DNA of 50,913 bases, taken from Synechococcus sp. SP2 MAG (GTDB taxonomy: Bacteria; Cyanobacteriota; Cyanobacteriia; PCC-6307; Cyanobiaceae). The translations under genes and the position numbers were made by a program. Each line of letters opens with the position of its first letter. Within the stretch, counting starts at the first letter, position 1. Of the stretch, positions 18,192 to 26,870 are shown piece after piece. The notes beneath the pieces are model-generated. The model was not told where the DNA came from. It saw only the letters and a program-made list of their open reading frames with translations, and did not search any database. The DNA lies in NCBI GenBank assembly GCA_030756895.1, contig JAVBIX010000046.1, forward strand, positions 1-50,913, written 5' to 3'.

Positions 18192-19273
18192 TGTCTGAAC
18201 GCCTTCCCGTCACGGTGATTACCGGCTTTCTTGGCGCCGGGAAAACAACACTGTTGCGCCATCTCTTGATCAACAGCGGCCAACGCCTCGCGGTGATGGT
18301 CAACGAATTCGGAACCGTGGGCCTGGATGGAGATCTCATCCGAAGCTGCGGCTTCTGCCCAGAGGATGAAATCGATGGGCGCCTCGTTGAGCTGAACAAT
18401 GGTTGCCTTTGCTGCACCGTTCAGGACGATTTTCTACCCACGATGGAAACGCTGCTCGCTCGTGCTGATCAGCTCGATGGGATTGTTGTTGAAACCAGTG
18501 GTTTAGCTCTTCCTAGGCCCCTGCTTCAGGCCCTCGAATGGCCCGCTATCCGGGCCCGGGTGCATGTGAATGGCGTGGTCACTGTTGTGGATGGAGAAGC
18601 CCTGAACAACGGAAGTCCTGTGGGAGATCCAGAGGCGTTGGAACGGCAACGACAGGAGGACCCAAGCCTGGATCACCTCACAGCCATTGATGAACTGTTC
18701 TCCGATCAACTTCAATCCGCTGATCTGGTGCTGGTCAGCCGCTCTGATTGCTTAGAGCCCACCGAACTAGACCAGATCAAGCAATCACTTATCCCCAAGA
18801 TCCGAACCGGCACGACGGTGATCCCCATGACTCGCGGTCAAGTCGACCCGAGTTTGCTGCTGGGAGTTGAGCGTGAGACGTCTGCCGATCAAGAGCATGC
18901 GCACGATCACCACGACCATGATCATGAGAACCACGATCATGCGCATGATCACCACGATCACACGCACTTAGATGTTGTGGGCGGCAATGTTCGTTTTGAA
19001 GGAGTGATTCAACGTTCGGACTTTGAACGGATCCTTCCTGCATTTGTGACTGAACATCAGGTGGTGCGCCTAAAAGGAAGAGTCTGGTTACCTGGCAAAT
19101 CCCTTCCTCTGCAAGTGCAAATGGTTGGGCCCCGCTTAGAAACTTGGTTTGAAGCCGCTCCTGATCAGGCTTGGACTCCTGAAAGCAGATCAGGGGTCGA
19201 TCTGGTTGTGATTGGATTTGATCCAACATCCTCGGAAAAACTCACAACCCTCTTGCTTGCTTCCACTTCTTAG
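18191..19273 (+). CDS. CobW/COG0523 GTPase with His-rich metal-binding insert
   Basis: A G3E-family P-loop GTPase of 360 residues. It shows Walker A GFLGAGKT (residues 12-19), the metal-binding GCLCC (71-75), ETSGLALPRPL and a CobW C-terminal domain. Between the domains is a strong His/Asp stretch of about 25 residues near 235-258 (repeats of HDH and HDHH), a sign of transition-metal binding. COG0523 proteins act as metal chaperones, often for zinc, nickel or cobalt; the metal here cannot be read from sequence. The ATG at 18191 overlaps the previous stop by one base set (ATGA) and is preferred to the GTG at 18182. No Zur box was identified. Confidence 0.88.
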   Translation: MSERLPVTVITGFLGAGKTTLLRHLLINSGQRLAVMVNEFGTVGLDGDLIRSCGFCPEDEIDGRLVELNNGCLCCTVQDDFLPTMETLLARADQLDGIVVETSGLALPRPLLQALEWPAIRARVHVNGVVTVVDGEALNNGSPVGDPEALERQRQEDPSLDHLTAIDELFSDQLQSADLVLVSRSDCLEPTELDQIKQSLIPKIRTGTTVIPMTRGQVDPSLLLGVERETSADQEHAHDHHDHDHENHDHAHDHHDHTHLDVVGGNVRFEGVIQRSDFERILPAFVTEHQVVRLKGRVWLPGKSLPLQVQMVGPRLETWFEAAPDQAWTPESRSGVDLVVIGFDPTSSEKLTTLLLASTS

Positions 19274-19411
19274 AGGAATGAGTGAAGGAAAAGCTCTCAG
19301 CCATTGAGCGATATAAATTTCACTAACTACTTAGCGAAATAACTGATGCTGGTAAATAATACAAACAGGCGCGCTTTGAATCGATAATTAATGCATATTA
19401 GCCCCACTTAT

Positions 19412-20050
19412 TCAGTCTTCATCAATCAATAAGCGCACATTACTGGCTTGGATCAGCTCAGACAATTCGAGCAAGTCCTGTTCACGAATCAGTCCAATAC
19501 ATCCCAAGGTGCCGCTATTTCCATCAACACCCACACTTGGGTCTTGATGGATCCCAAGCACCCTTCGGCCGGTGATGAAGGTCGGTTCAATGCCGATCCA
19601 TACCGGACCGAATTCTGGATAAGCGCCCTTGGCAAGAGGCTCCACTGGCCCGATGGTGTACCTACCAGTTGGAAGGGGAGCCTTACTGCCCATCTGATCA
19701 CGGTCTGCATCCTGGCGATGGGCTCGACCACTCACAGCATCGAAGTGACGCGCCGGTTCACCAGGAATCTCAAGCCGCAAATCCCAGATGGGATCTCCTG
19801 TGGAACGAATTTGTCTCTTTGTACGGTTAAGGACGAGTTGAGGCTGAGGCTCGGGATCCGGGATTGTGATCGGAAGCTCAAGAATCGATAGGAGTCTTGA
19901 ACTGACCTCAACAGGTTGGGGACAGTTCAGCACAAATTCGTTGGCCTGACCCGGGGCGCTGAATTCGAGACCTACGCAGACAGCACTGAGAAGCAACACG
20001 GAAGGCATAACTCTCTTTGCCAGCAGCTGCAAGGGCGCAGACAAAATCAT
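19412..20050 (-). CDS. L,D-transpeptidase (YkuD fold), exported
   Basis: A 212-residue exported protein: hydrophobic signal segment VMPSVLLLSAVCVGLEF at 14-30 with cleavage near GQA, then a YkuD catalytic domain. It has PLPTGRYTIG, a histidine at 168 (LGIHQDP) and the nucleophile cysteine 184 in SGTLGCIGL. The usual family motif has HGC followed by R or N; here the residues around the cysteine are LGC and IGL, so activity is likely but not certain. Such enzymes crosslink peptidoglycan or attach proteins to it in the periplasm. The start near 20050 leaves a 10-residue extension before the signal; a start at the internal Met15 is also possible. Confidence 0.8.
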   Translation of the reverse strand: MILSAPLQLLAKRVMPSVLLLSAVCVGLEFSAPGQANEFVLNCPQPVEVSSRLLSILELPITIPDPEPQPQLVLNRTKRQIRSTGDPIWDLRLEIPGEPARHFDAVSGRAHRQDADRDQMGSKAPLPTGRYTIGPVEPLAKGAYPEFGPVWIGIEPTFITGRRVLGIHQDPSVGVDGNSGTLGCIGLIREQDLLELSELIQASNVRLLIDED

Positions 20051-20129
20051 CCGAAACGATCAAAAGCGATTTTGTCTTAAGGGGTTTCTTTATTATTTTT
20101 AGAAAAAATAAACGGTTGACCAGCTGGCC

Positions 20130-20708
20130 CTAACCCTTGCGCCAATCCAAGCCAGGAATACCGGGCAGGATTGCTGGTGTATTGGCGCAATACGCCAAAT
20201 AGTCGGGATGGACGCTGCAGAGACGCTGTTCTTCGCGATGGGCTTTGCCATTGAGCACCGCAACCAAGATCAACAACAGCGCCAGGTGAAGCAGGCTTCC
20301 CTTGGCAAGGACAACACCAATGGAGCAAATCACAACAGCTCGATAGAGAGGGTGCCGGCAATGGCCATACACCCCTGTAGTGATCAAAGCTGCATTGGGC
20401 TTTGGATCCGGTAATGGGGAAAGGCTGGGGCCTAATGCCAGAAAACCCTGCAGGGCCAAACCAAGCCCAACAGCAAACACCATCAACCCCAGGACATGAA
20501 GCCAGACAGGCCAACTCCAGGCCTGGAGAAGCTCAGAGGGCCAGGTCGGAAGGATATGAGCGCAGATCAGAACCCCTTGCGCCAACAACCACCACTCACC
20601 CTTTTGATTGTTGAGCAATCCTGACCAGCTCAAACCCCAACCCTGAAAACTCTCTCGCCAAGCTCCCTGTTGCCTTGGCTCCTTGAACGGAAGACCTTTG
20701 TTGTCCAT
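20130..20708 (-). CDS. Membrane methyltransferase, isoprenylcysteine carboxyl methyltransferase-like
   Basis: A polytopic membrane protein of the ICMT/PEMT-like group of small methyltransferases. From ATG 20708 it has 192 residues. About four hydrophobic helices are seen, and the family's SAM-binding end is present: TTGVYGHCRHPLYRAVVICS followed by KAHREEQRLCSVHPDYLAYC and a final proline-rich segment. Substrates in bacteria are mostly unknown (lipids, isoprenoids or quinones). In-frame codons run up to 20810 but overlap the small gene upstream, so the ATG at 20708 is preferred. Confidence 0.78.
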   Translation of the reverse strand: MDNKGLPFKEPRQQGAWRESFQGWGLSWSGLLNNQKGEWWLLAQGVLICAHILPTWPSELLQAWSWPVWLHVLGLMVFAVGLGLALQGFLALGPSLSPLPDPKPNAALITTGVYGHCRHPLYRAVVICSIGVVLAKGSLLHLALLLILVAVLNGKAHREEQRLCSVHPDYLAYCANTPAILPGIPGLDWRKG

Positions 20709-20722
20709 GGTGATCTGCAGGG

Positions 20723-20920
20723 TTAGTCCATCGGCAGGTCGCCTCGAGCGCAGACCTGCCCCCAGCAAAGCGCACCCTTCTCGCTCCAACTGGCCTGCAC
20801 AAGATTCCAAGCAGAGCCTTCATTGATCCTCATCCGCATCCAACCGCTGCCGTCATGCTCGAACTGAATCCTGTGAGCATTGAATGCCAAATTCCAACGG
20901 CTGCCCACAGGATCAGCCAC
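20723..20920 (-). CDS. Small hypothetical protein (65 aa)
   Basis: Not recognised. The frame has a natural composition, tryptophan-rich and with balanced charge (SRWNLAF, GSGWMRMRINEGSAWN, ALCWGQVCARGD), unlike a random shadow frame, and it stops 14 bases before the methyltransferase start. The first usable start is GTG 20920, with GGGAG 12 bases upstream. The ten codons before it (SHEAWEPCRF) also look protein-like, but no start codon precedes them before a stop, so the real N-terminus is unclear. Confidence 0.45.
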   Translation of the reverse strand: MADPVGSRWNLAFNAHRIQFEHDGSGWMRMRINEGSAWNLVQASWSEKGALCWGQVCARGDLPMD

Positions 20921-20944
20921 AAAACGGCATGGCTCCCAAGCCTC

Positions 20945-21106
20945 ATGGCTTCAGCGACACTCCACATCAACCGCTACTGGCTCAGCATGTGCGAACTGCA
21001 CGAAGCCTGGTGCGATCAGCAGCAGTGGTGTGATCAACCTGAGTGTGAATCCGATGAATTGGATCACAGAAAAAGGGCATGGAGACGTGGTCTGTTTTCA
21101 ACGTGA
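20945..21106 (+). CDS. Small hypothetical Trp/Cys-rich protein (53 aa)
   Basis: Not recognised. From ATG 20945 the protein is short, soluble and rich in Trp, Cys, His and acidic residues: INRYWLSMCELHEAWC, then QQQWCDQPECESDELDHRKR. Four cysteines and several His could bind a metal (inference). Codon choice resembles real genes of the region. It runs divergently from the 65-residue frame with only 24 bases between and ends 62 bases before purS. Frames starting earlier, at 20855, would run over the opposite gene and are not preferred. Confidence 0.45.
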   Translation: MASATLHINRYWLSMCELHEAWCDQQQWCDQPECESDELDHRKRAWRRGLFST

Positions 21107-21168
21107 AGAGAAAGTGCCTGGAACGGGACTGCGGCCTGCCAAGATTTAACAATTCCTGCTCCGAGCCC

Positions 21169-21423
21169 GTGCCGCGTTATCAAGCTCGTGTTCTGGTGCA
21201 TCTGCGCCCATCAGTCCTCGATCCAGCCGGTGAGGCCACGCGTTCAGCTGCCAGCCGGTTAGGGGTAAAAGGCATCGAACGCCTACGCATTGGCAAGGCT
21301 GTTGAGCTGGAGCTGGAGGCGTCAGATGAAGCTGATGCACGCCAACAGGTTGAACTGTTGAGTGATCGACTCCTGGCCAACCCTGTGATTGAGAACTGGA
21401 CCCTGGAACTCAAGCTGTCATGA
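21169..21423 (+). CDS. purS: Phosphoribosylformylglycinamidine synthase, PurS subunit
   Basis: The small subunit that bridges PurQ and PurL in the three-part enzyme of purine synthesis (FGAR to FGAM). A GTG start at 21169 gives [20 protein letters not shown] and 84 residues, the normal PurS size; a longer frame from 21079 adds residues with no family match. Typical parts are [15 protein letters not shown] and the C-terminal [11 protein letters not shown]. The stop overlaps the purQ start (ATGA). PurL is not in the window. Confidence 0.93.
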   Translation: MPRYQARVLVHLRPSVLDPAGEATRSAASRLGVKGIERLRIGKAVELELEASDEADARQQVELLSDRLLANPVIENWTLELKLS

Positions 21424-22079
21424 GCATTGGTGTTGTTGTCTTTCCAGGTTCCAATTGCGACCGGGATGTCCGTTGGGCGACGCAGGGATGCCTTGGCATG
21501 CAAACCCGTTACCTCTGGCATGAGGAGACAGATCTCAGCGGCCTCGACGCTGTTGTCCTTCCGGGAGGCTTTAGTTATGGCGACTATTTGCGCTGCGGAG
21601 CTATCGCAAGGTTTGCCCCAGTGCTGGAATCATTGATCGATTTCGCGAATAAAGGCGGACGGGTGCTCGGTATCTGCAATGGATTTCAAGTGCTCACGGA
21701 ACTCGGCTTATTACCAGGAGCACTCACGCGCAATAGCGGTCTTCATTTCATCTGCGAAGACACTCCACTCAAGGTGGTGAGTGCACGCACTCCCTGGCTC
21801 TCTCACTTAACAGCCGGAAGTGAGCTCCAACTGCCGATTGCCCATGGAGAAGGCCGTTATCAATGCAGCGAAGACACACTTAAAGCGCTTCAAGACAGGG
21901 ACGACATCGCGCTGAAATACAGCAACAATCCCAACGGCTCCATTGCCGACATAGCCGGAATCACGAATCCAGCTGGCAATGTGCTCGGGTTGATGCCCCA
22001 TCCTGAACGGGCTTGTGATCCGGCAACAGGTGGCGTTGATGGACGGAAATTGATTGAAGCTCTAATCCAGTCATCATGA
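21420..22079 (+). CDS. purQ: Phosphoribosylformylglycinamidine synthase, glutaminase subunit PurQ
   Basis: The class I glutamine amidotransferase that supplies ammonia to PurL for FGAM synthesis. The 219 residues contain the start signature [14 protein letters not shown], the substrate motif [14 protein letters not shown], the nucleophile Cys86 in [10 protein letters not shown], and the His/Glu pair in LMPHPERA near the C-terminus. It begins with an ATGA overlap of purS, so the two are translated together. 247 bases without a gene follow, AT-rich and without a clear hairpin. Confidence 0.96.
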   Translation: MSIGVVVFPGSNCDRDVRWATQGCLGMQTRYLWHEETDLSGLDAVVLPGGFSYGDYLRCGAIARFAPVLESLIDFANKGGRVLGICNGFQVLTELGLLPGALTRNSGLHFICEDTPLKVVSARTPWLSHLTAGSELQLPIAHGEGRYQCSEDTLKALQDRDDIALKYSNNPNGSIADIAGITNPAGNVLGLMPHPERACDPATGGVDGRKLIEALIQSS

Positions 22080-22326
22080 CCCGTCCTGTTTAGCGCTGAT
22101 ACAAGATCGGAAGAAATCAAAAACATTCATCGGGCCAACAAAGCCCATCTGTCATTCAGCAGCGCAGTCAACAAGACCACTAAAATTACAAATTGCGCAT
22201 ATTTTTACGCCTGCATAAAAGTTTTTCTATTACGATTCATGCTCTGAACTAAATTTCAAGGGATCATTTAAAGCATAAACTCAATCGAATTGCCAGACTA
22301 AAGCTCATTAGAGATGAAGCCATCTA

Positions 22327-23310
22327 ATGCATCGTCGATCATTTTTAACGTTGGGAATCCCCGCGGCTGTAGCCATAGCCGTTTCATCTTCTTCCGCTAG
22401 TGGCGTGAAGGCATCGACTCAAAAGAAGTCCGCACTTCGCCCTTTACACAAGGGCTCAAGGCTTCGAGCCATTAATGCCGGAACTTGGCTGGATCCTGAA
22501 ACAGACTTTGGCCCGTTAGTAAAACGCTGTGAAGTTGAGGGTTGGACGTTAGAAGTCCCGGAATCGGTGAAACGTCAGTGGCAATGGTTTTCAGGGACCG
22601 ATCAACAGCGAGCGGACGATCTTGAGCGTGCCTGGAACAATCCTTCCCTGGATGGTCTGATTTATGTCGGTGCTGGCTGGGGAGGCGCCAGGGTTTTAGA
22701 AGCTGGCTTTCGCTTCCCCCATCGACCGCTCTGGACCCTGGGGTTTTCAGACAGCAGCTCGATGCTGATGGCGCAATGGTCGGCTGGCTTGCGTGGCGCC
22801 ATCCATGGATCCACCACTGGACCTGACCAACAGTGGGAACGAACGGTCCATCTTCTGAAAGGAGAACCGGTCGCTCCACTTCAAGGGCGTTCCGTACGTG
22901 CCGGGGTGGCCAGAGGTCCTCTTGTGGTAACCAATCTCACGGTTGCGACCCATTTAATTGGCACACCCTGGTTCCCTGATCTGCGTGGATCCATCCTTGT
23001 GCTGGAAGATGTTGGAGAAGCTCCCTACAGAGTGGATCGCATGCTCACGCAGTGGCGAAGCTCCGGAGTGCTTCGTGGCCTTGCTGGAGTAGCAACAGGA
23101 CGATTCAGCTGGAAAGGAGAGGTAGAGCCAGGTGATTTTTCAATGGATGGGATCCTCGAGGAGCGACTCTCTGATCTAGGCATCCCCTTGGTCATGAATT
23201 TGCCCCTTGGGCATGGACTTCCCAACATGGCTCTCCCCCTTGGTGCATCAGCAACGCTCAACGCCAATCAAGGAACGCTGCACCTGAATCCTGATCGCAC
23301 GCAACCATGA
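22327..23310 (+). CDS. S66 family LD-carboxypeptidase, probably Tat-exported
   Basis: A 327-residue homologue of muramoyltetrapeptide carboxypeptidase (LdcA, peptidase family S66), which trims the terminal D-alanine from peptidoglycan tetrapeptides. The catalytic triad is visible: Ser141 in LGFSDSS, Glu227 in VLEDVGE and His296 in LGHGLPN. LdcA is cytoplasmic in E. coli, but this one starts with MHRRSFLTLGIPAAVAIAVS, a twin-arginine signal followed by a hydrophobic core, so it is probably exported folded. That would make it a periplasmic wall-editing enzyme. The start is ATG 22327. Confidence 0.87.
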   Translation: MHRRSFLTLGIPAAVAIAVSSSSASGVKASTQKKSALRPLHKGSRLRAINAGTWLDPETDFGPLVKRCEVEGWTLEVPESVKRQWQWFSGTDQQRADDLERAWNNPSLDGLIYVGAGWGGARVLEAGFRFPHRPLWTLGFSDSSSMLMAQWSAGLRGAIHGSTTGPDQQWERTVHLLKGEPVAPLQGRSVRAGVARGPLVVTNLTVATHLIGTPWFPDLRGSILVLEDVGEAPYRVDRMLTQWRSSGVLRGLAGVATGRFSWKGEVEPGDFSMDGILEERLSDLGIPLVMNLPLGHGLPNMALPLGASATLNANQGTLHLNPDRTQP

Positions 23311-23317
23311 AGCCATC

Positions 23318-23339
23318 AAAAAAGGGGGCTGATGCCCCC
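23318..23339 (-). terminator. Rho-independent terminator for class II aldolase
   Basis: On the minus strand GGGGGC-ATCA-GCCCCC forms a perfect 6-bp GC stem followed by six T residues, about 25 bases past the aldolase stop. On the plus strand the same hairpin lies eight bases past the S66 peptidase stop and may stop both convergent transcripts. Confidence 0.88.
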
Positions 23340-23364
23340 CGCTTGATTGGTTTTGACCGAATAA

Positions 23365-24438
23365 TCAGGCAGCAACTGCTGTCTTGGGGTCAAGGGTGCC
23401 TTTTGCATAAAGGCCGGAATAGAAGTTGATGTCGCGCTGCTTGATCTTGCTGGCGTTACCGGCAGCCCAGAACTGCTGGAAGCGATCCAAACAAACCTGC
23501 TTCATGTACTTACGAGCCGGCTTGTTGAAGTGACGGGGGTCGAAGTTGGCAGGGTCAGCCATGGCTGCTTCACGTACGGCAGCGGTGAAGGCCAAACGGC
23601 AATCGGTATCAATGTTCACTTTGCGAACACCATTACGGATACCTTCCTGAATTTCTTCCACGGGAACGCCGTAGGTCTCAGGAATCGCGCCGCCGTACTT
23701 GTTGATCATTGCCAACCATTCCTGGGGAACAGAGGAGGAGCCATGCATCACCAGGTGGGTGTTGGGGATGACTTTGTGAATTTCAGCGATGCGGCTGATC
23801 GCCAGCACTTCACCCGTGGGCTTGCGCGTGAACTTGTAAGCACCATGGCTCGTGCCGATGGCGATTGCCAGGGCATCAACCTTGGTCTTGGCCACAAAAT
23901 CAGCGGCTTCAGCGGGATCGGTCAGCAGCTGATCCTTGGAAAGCTCACCTTCAAAACCGTGGCCGTCCTCGGCTTCGCCTTTGCCGGTTTCAAGAGAACC
24001 CAAGCAACCCAGTTCACCTTCAACGCTCACGCCGATGGCATGGGCAACATCCACCACTTCCTTGGTGACGTTGACGTTGTAGTCGTAGCTCGCAGGCGTT
24101 TTGGCATCGGCCTCAAGAGAACCGTCCATCATCACGGAGGTGAAGCCGTTTGCAGCTGCTCCAAAGCAAGTTGCAGGGCTATTGCCGTGGTCCTGGTGCA
24201 TCACGACAGGGATGTCGGGATAGGTCTCAACGGCCGCCAGGATCAAATGACGCAGGAAATTCTCGCCTGCATAGGCACGTGCTCCACGTGAAGCCTGCAG
24301 GATCACAGGAGAGTCAGTCTCGTGAGCCGCCTCCATGATCGACTGCACCTGCTCAAGGTTGTTGACGTTGAAAGCAGGGATGCCGTAGCCGTTTTCCGCG
24401 GCATGGTCGAGCAGAAGTCGAAGCGGAACGAGCGCCAT
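23365..24438 (-). CDS. fbaA: Fructose-bisphosphate aldolase, class II
   Basis: Zinc-dependent aldolase that condenses glyceraldehyde 3-phosphate with dihydroxyacetone phosphate (or erythrose 4-phosphate) in the Calvin cycle and glycolysis. The 357 residues include [11 protein letters not shown], the metal and catalytic motif [10 protein letters not shown] (His81, Asp83, His84), [29 protein letters not shown] and [16 protein letters not shown]. It is the CbbA-type enzyme usual in cyanobacteria. The start is ATG 24438. A class I aldolase lies just upstream on the same strand, with a long hairpin between them, so they are probably transcribed separately. Confidence 0.96.
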   Translation of the reverse strand: MALVPLRLLLDHAAENGYGIPAFNVNNLEQVQSIMEAAHETDSPVILQASRGARAYAGENFLRHLILAAVETYPDIPVVMHQDHGNSPATCFGAAANGFTSVMMDGSLEADAKTPASYDYNVNVTKEVVDVAHAIGVSVEGELGCLGSLETGKGEAEDGHGFEGELSKDQLLTDPAEAADFVAKTKVDALAIAIGTSHGAYKFTRKPTGEVLAISRIAEIHKVIPNTHLVMHGSSSVPQEWLAMINKYGGAIPETYGVPVEEIQEGIRNGVRKVNIDTDCRLAFTAAVREAAMADPANFDPRHFNKPARKYMKQVCLDRFQQFWAAGNASKIKQRDINFYSGLYAKGTLDPKTAVAA

Positions 24439-24464
24439 AGGTAAGTCCTAACGAAGGCCGATAA

Positions 24465-24480
24465 ACGGACAAATGTCCGT
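24465..24480. promoter_or_regulatory. Palindrome upstream of class II aldolase
   Basis: ACGGACA-AA-TGTCCGT, a perfect 7-bp inverted repeat with a two-base spacer, lies 27-42 bases upstream of the aldolase start. Its position and symmetry fit a dimeric-regulator operator or a leader hairpin. No known cyanobacterial box was matched. Confidence 0.45.
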
Positions 24481-24514
24481 GGTCGCGAGACTTTACCTTT
24501 GGAACGTGCGAAAT

Positions 24515-24557
24515 GTCACGACACTCCGTTGCGGAAAGAACCTTGGAGTGTCATGAC
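24515..24557 (-). terminator. Long hairpin between the two aldolase genes
   Basis: GTCACGACACTCC (24515-24527) pairs with GGAGTGTCATGAC (24545-24557): a 13-bp stem with one mismatch and a 17-base loop, starting eight bases past the class I aldolase stop. On the minus strand ATTT follows instead of a strong T-run, so termination may be partial. Confidence 0.65.
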
Positions 24558-24564
24558 TGACGCC

Positions 24565-25632
24565 TTAGTAGGTGTAACCCGCTACGAATAGCTGCTCGTC
24601 CGACGACGGCTGAGAGCCTGGGACGTAACGCCCCTGTGAGGCCTCAGAGTTCGCTTTTGCCCGCGCAAGCAACGCTGCCTGGCCCGCCTCTATGTCCTTA
24701 CCAGCCCATGCCTTCAGACAGGAATGCTGCAAGGCACGTCCGTAGGAAAAGCCAAGATTCCATTGCGCTTTTTTTGAAATTTTATTCATGTTGTTGAGGT
24801 ACACCGATGCCGCTTCTTCACTCAAACCGCCTGATAAAAAGACAATTCCAGGAACACTGGCAGGAACACAACGCTCCAGTGTTCTCACGGTCATTTCGGC
24901 AACGATTTGAGGATCTGATTTCTGAGCACTATCGGCTCCTTGAATCGTCATCGAAGGCTTGAGAAGAGTTCCCTCGAGAAGAACTCCGTTGAGCTGACAA
25001 GCGAAGTACACCTCCTTAAGAATCTGTTCTTGCACCGCTGCCGTGACTTCAATCGAATGATCACCATCCATCAAAATCTCTGGCTCAATGATTGGTACGA
25101 GACCAGATTCCTGAACAGAACGTGCATAACGCGCTAGGCCCCATGCATTTTCACGAATGGCCAAATCAGAGGGGCATCCATCAGCCGTGATCTGCAGAAC
25201 AGCGCGCCATTTTGCAAAACGTGCACCTTGAGCGTAATAGTCTGCAGCTCGTTCCACCAAGCCATCCAACCCCGTGCAAACGGTTTCAACCGACTGGGCG
25301 CCGGGCAAAGGGCAAAGACCCTTATCAACTTTGATACCAGGAACAATTCCCGCTTTGTTTAACTTCTGAACCATTGTTTCGCCATCAGCATGGCTCTGAA
25401 ACAAGGTTTCTTCGTACAAAATTGCGCCACTAATAAAGTCACCAAGACCTGCCGCTGTAAATAGCATTCCTCGGTAGGCCTGGCGATTGGCCTCAGTATT
25501 TTCAACTTGGATTCCACCTAGTCGCTTACCGATGGTCTTTGTGGACTCATCAACAGCAAGAATTCCCTTCCCCGACTCTGCCAGAGCGTTGGCTGTAGCA
25601 ATTAACTCTTTGGAGTAAGCGGAGAGAGACAT
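24565..25632 (-). CDS. Fructose-bisphosphate aldolase, class I
   Basis: Schiff-base aldolase of the eukaryote-like class I family, unrelated in mechanism to the class II enzyme next door but catalysing the same reaction. The 355 residues show GKGILAVDESTKTIGKRL, GIVPGIKVDKG, the active-site AKWRAVL, IEPEILMDGDH, and the Schiff-base lysine Lys225 in LLEGTLLKPSM, then GIVFLSGGLSEEAA. The C-terminus ends in tyrosine (GYTY), as in other class I enzymes. Metal independence could help when zinc or iron is scarce (inference). The start is ATG 25632. Confidence 0.95.
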   Translation of the reverse strand: MSLSAYSKELIATANALAESGKGILAVDESTKTIGKRLGGIQVENTEANRQAYRGMLFTAAGLGDFISGAILYEETLFQSHADGETMVQKLNKAGIVPGIKVDKGLCPLPGAQSVETVCTGLDGLVERAADYYAQGARFAKWRAVLQITADGCPSDLAIRENAWGLARYARSVQESGLVPIIEPEILMDGDHSIEVTAAVQEQILKEVYFACQLNGVLLEGTLLKPSMTIQGADSAQKSDPQIVAEMTVRTLERCVPASVPGIVFLSGGLSEEAASVYLNNMNKISKKAQWNLGFSYGRALQHSCLKAWAGKDIEAGQAALLARAKANSEASQGRYVPGSQPSSDEQLFVAGYTY

Positions 25633-25765
25633 AGGAATGACGCAACAACGACGAAAGCGCCAGAACTGTACACACTAAATCTAGGCTTAAAAAAGTTATT
25701 TGATGCCCAGGCCAGTATCTAAGGCCGCAGAGAAAATTGATTATTAATCCTTCAATCTGTCAAAT

Positions 25766-26854
25766 TCAATCGGTTCGCATGGTCGATTGATCACATGCTT
25801 GCTGACTAACTAGCCCCTCTGTCAGACCAGGCACCATGGGAGCACCGGTTTGAATGCAGTGCGCCCACCAGCTCTGGATGCGGGCCACCGGCGCCACGCG
25901 GCCATCACTCCAGGTCGTGGGGAACATCAAATCAGCGTCCGCTTCAATATTGCGGGTGGACTCTCCCATCGGCGTATGCCACAGCCCAAAGCCATGGACA
26001 TAATCCTTTTGGTTCGCGCTACCGAGAGTGAGGCTCCCATCAGACCCGTAGATCTCGAGCCAGCAGCCTCGACCGTTGCGTGCCACAGACGCCAAATTGA
26101 CCTGGGCTGGAACCCTCTGATCCGTACGGCCCTGCCAATCGAGCTGCATCTGAATCAGCGAAACGTCTTCAGCATCCACTGGAGCCATGCCCCCGCTGGG
26201 ATGGGGACGCTCCTTAATTGACACGCTATTTAGAGATTGAACGGTTCGAATCGGTCCAATCAACCACGCCAGCATGTCGAAGGCATGGGTACCAAGGGCA
26301 CCAACGACTCCACCTCCGGCTTCCCGTTGTGAATACCAGCTCCAAGGTCGGGAGGCATCCGCCCGGCTGCTCATCAACCAGTCGAGTTTTACCAGCCAAG
26401 GAGTGCCGACGGCACCTGCCGCCAACATCCTGGCGGCCTGCATGAACAGAGGCACAGCCCGATATTCATAGTCCACCGCAACACTCAGCCGGTTCTGGAT
26501 GGCAACGCGTTGGAGCTCTGCCACCGATTCAGCCTTTAAAGCAACAGGCTTTTCAAGCAACAAGTGTTTGCCCGCTTTCAGCGCTTGAAGGGCTAACGCA
26601 AAGCGAGGCTCCGGAGGGGTAGCAATGATCACGGCTTGCACGCGAGGGTCGCTAAGCAGAGCCTCCCAATCGTCATAACCAGGGAGATTGTGCTCGAGGC
26701 AGGCCCGATCTAAACGTTCACGACGGGGGTGCCAGAGCGCCACAGCCTTGAGATCAGGTTGAGAGGCAAGGGCTTGCAGATGAACCGATTCACCAAAACC
26801 GAGACCCGCAATCGCCACTCCAATGGGGGAAGGGCTTGAGGATGGAAGAGCCAT
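25766..26854 (-). CDS. Gfo/Idh/MocA family oxidoreductase
   Basis: An NAD(P)-binding oxidoreductase of the Gfo/Idh/MocA family, which acts on sugars, inositols or biliverdin depending on the member. From ATG 26854 it has 362 residues. The Rossmann motif is VAIAGLGFGESVHLQAL; then come VIIATPPEPRFALA, the family hallmark EKPVAL and the C-terminal sheet domain with GGGVVGALGTHAFDML. The substrate cannot be told from sequence. An upstream in-frame start at 26920 overlaps the preceding gene by about 50 bases and gives non-native residues, so it is not used. It is 16 bases downstream of a secreted-protein gene. Confidence 0.88.
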   Translation of the reverse strand: MALPSSSPSPIGVAIAGLGFGESVHLQALASQPDLKAVALWHPRRERLDRACLEHNLPGYDDWEALLSDPRVQAVIIATPPEPRFALALQALKAGKHLLLEKPVALKAESVAELQRVAIQNRLSVAVDYEYRAVPLFMQAARMLAAGAVGTPWLVKLDWLMSSRADASRPWSWYSQREAGGGVVGALGTHAFDMLAWLIGPIRTVQSLNSVSIKERPHPSGGMAPVDAEDVSLIQMQLDWQGRTDQRVPAQVNLASVARNGRGCWLEIYGSDGSLTLGSANQKDYVHGFGLWHTPMGESTRNIEADADLMFPTTWSDGRVAPVARIQSWWAHCIQTGAPMVPGLTEGLVSQQACDQSTMRTD

Positions 26855-26870
26855 AGGGGAAGCGTTGGGA

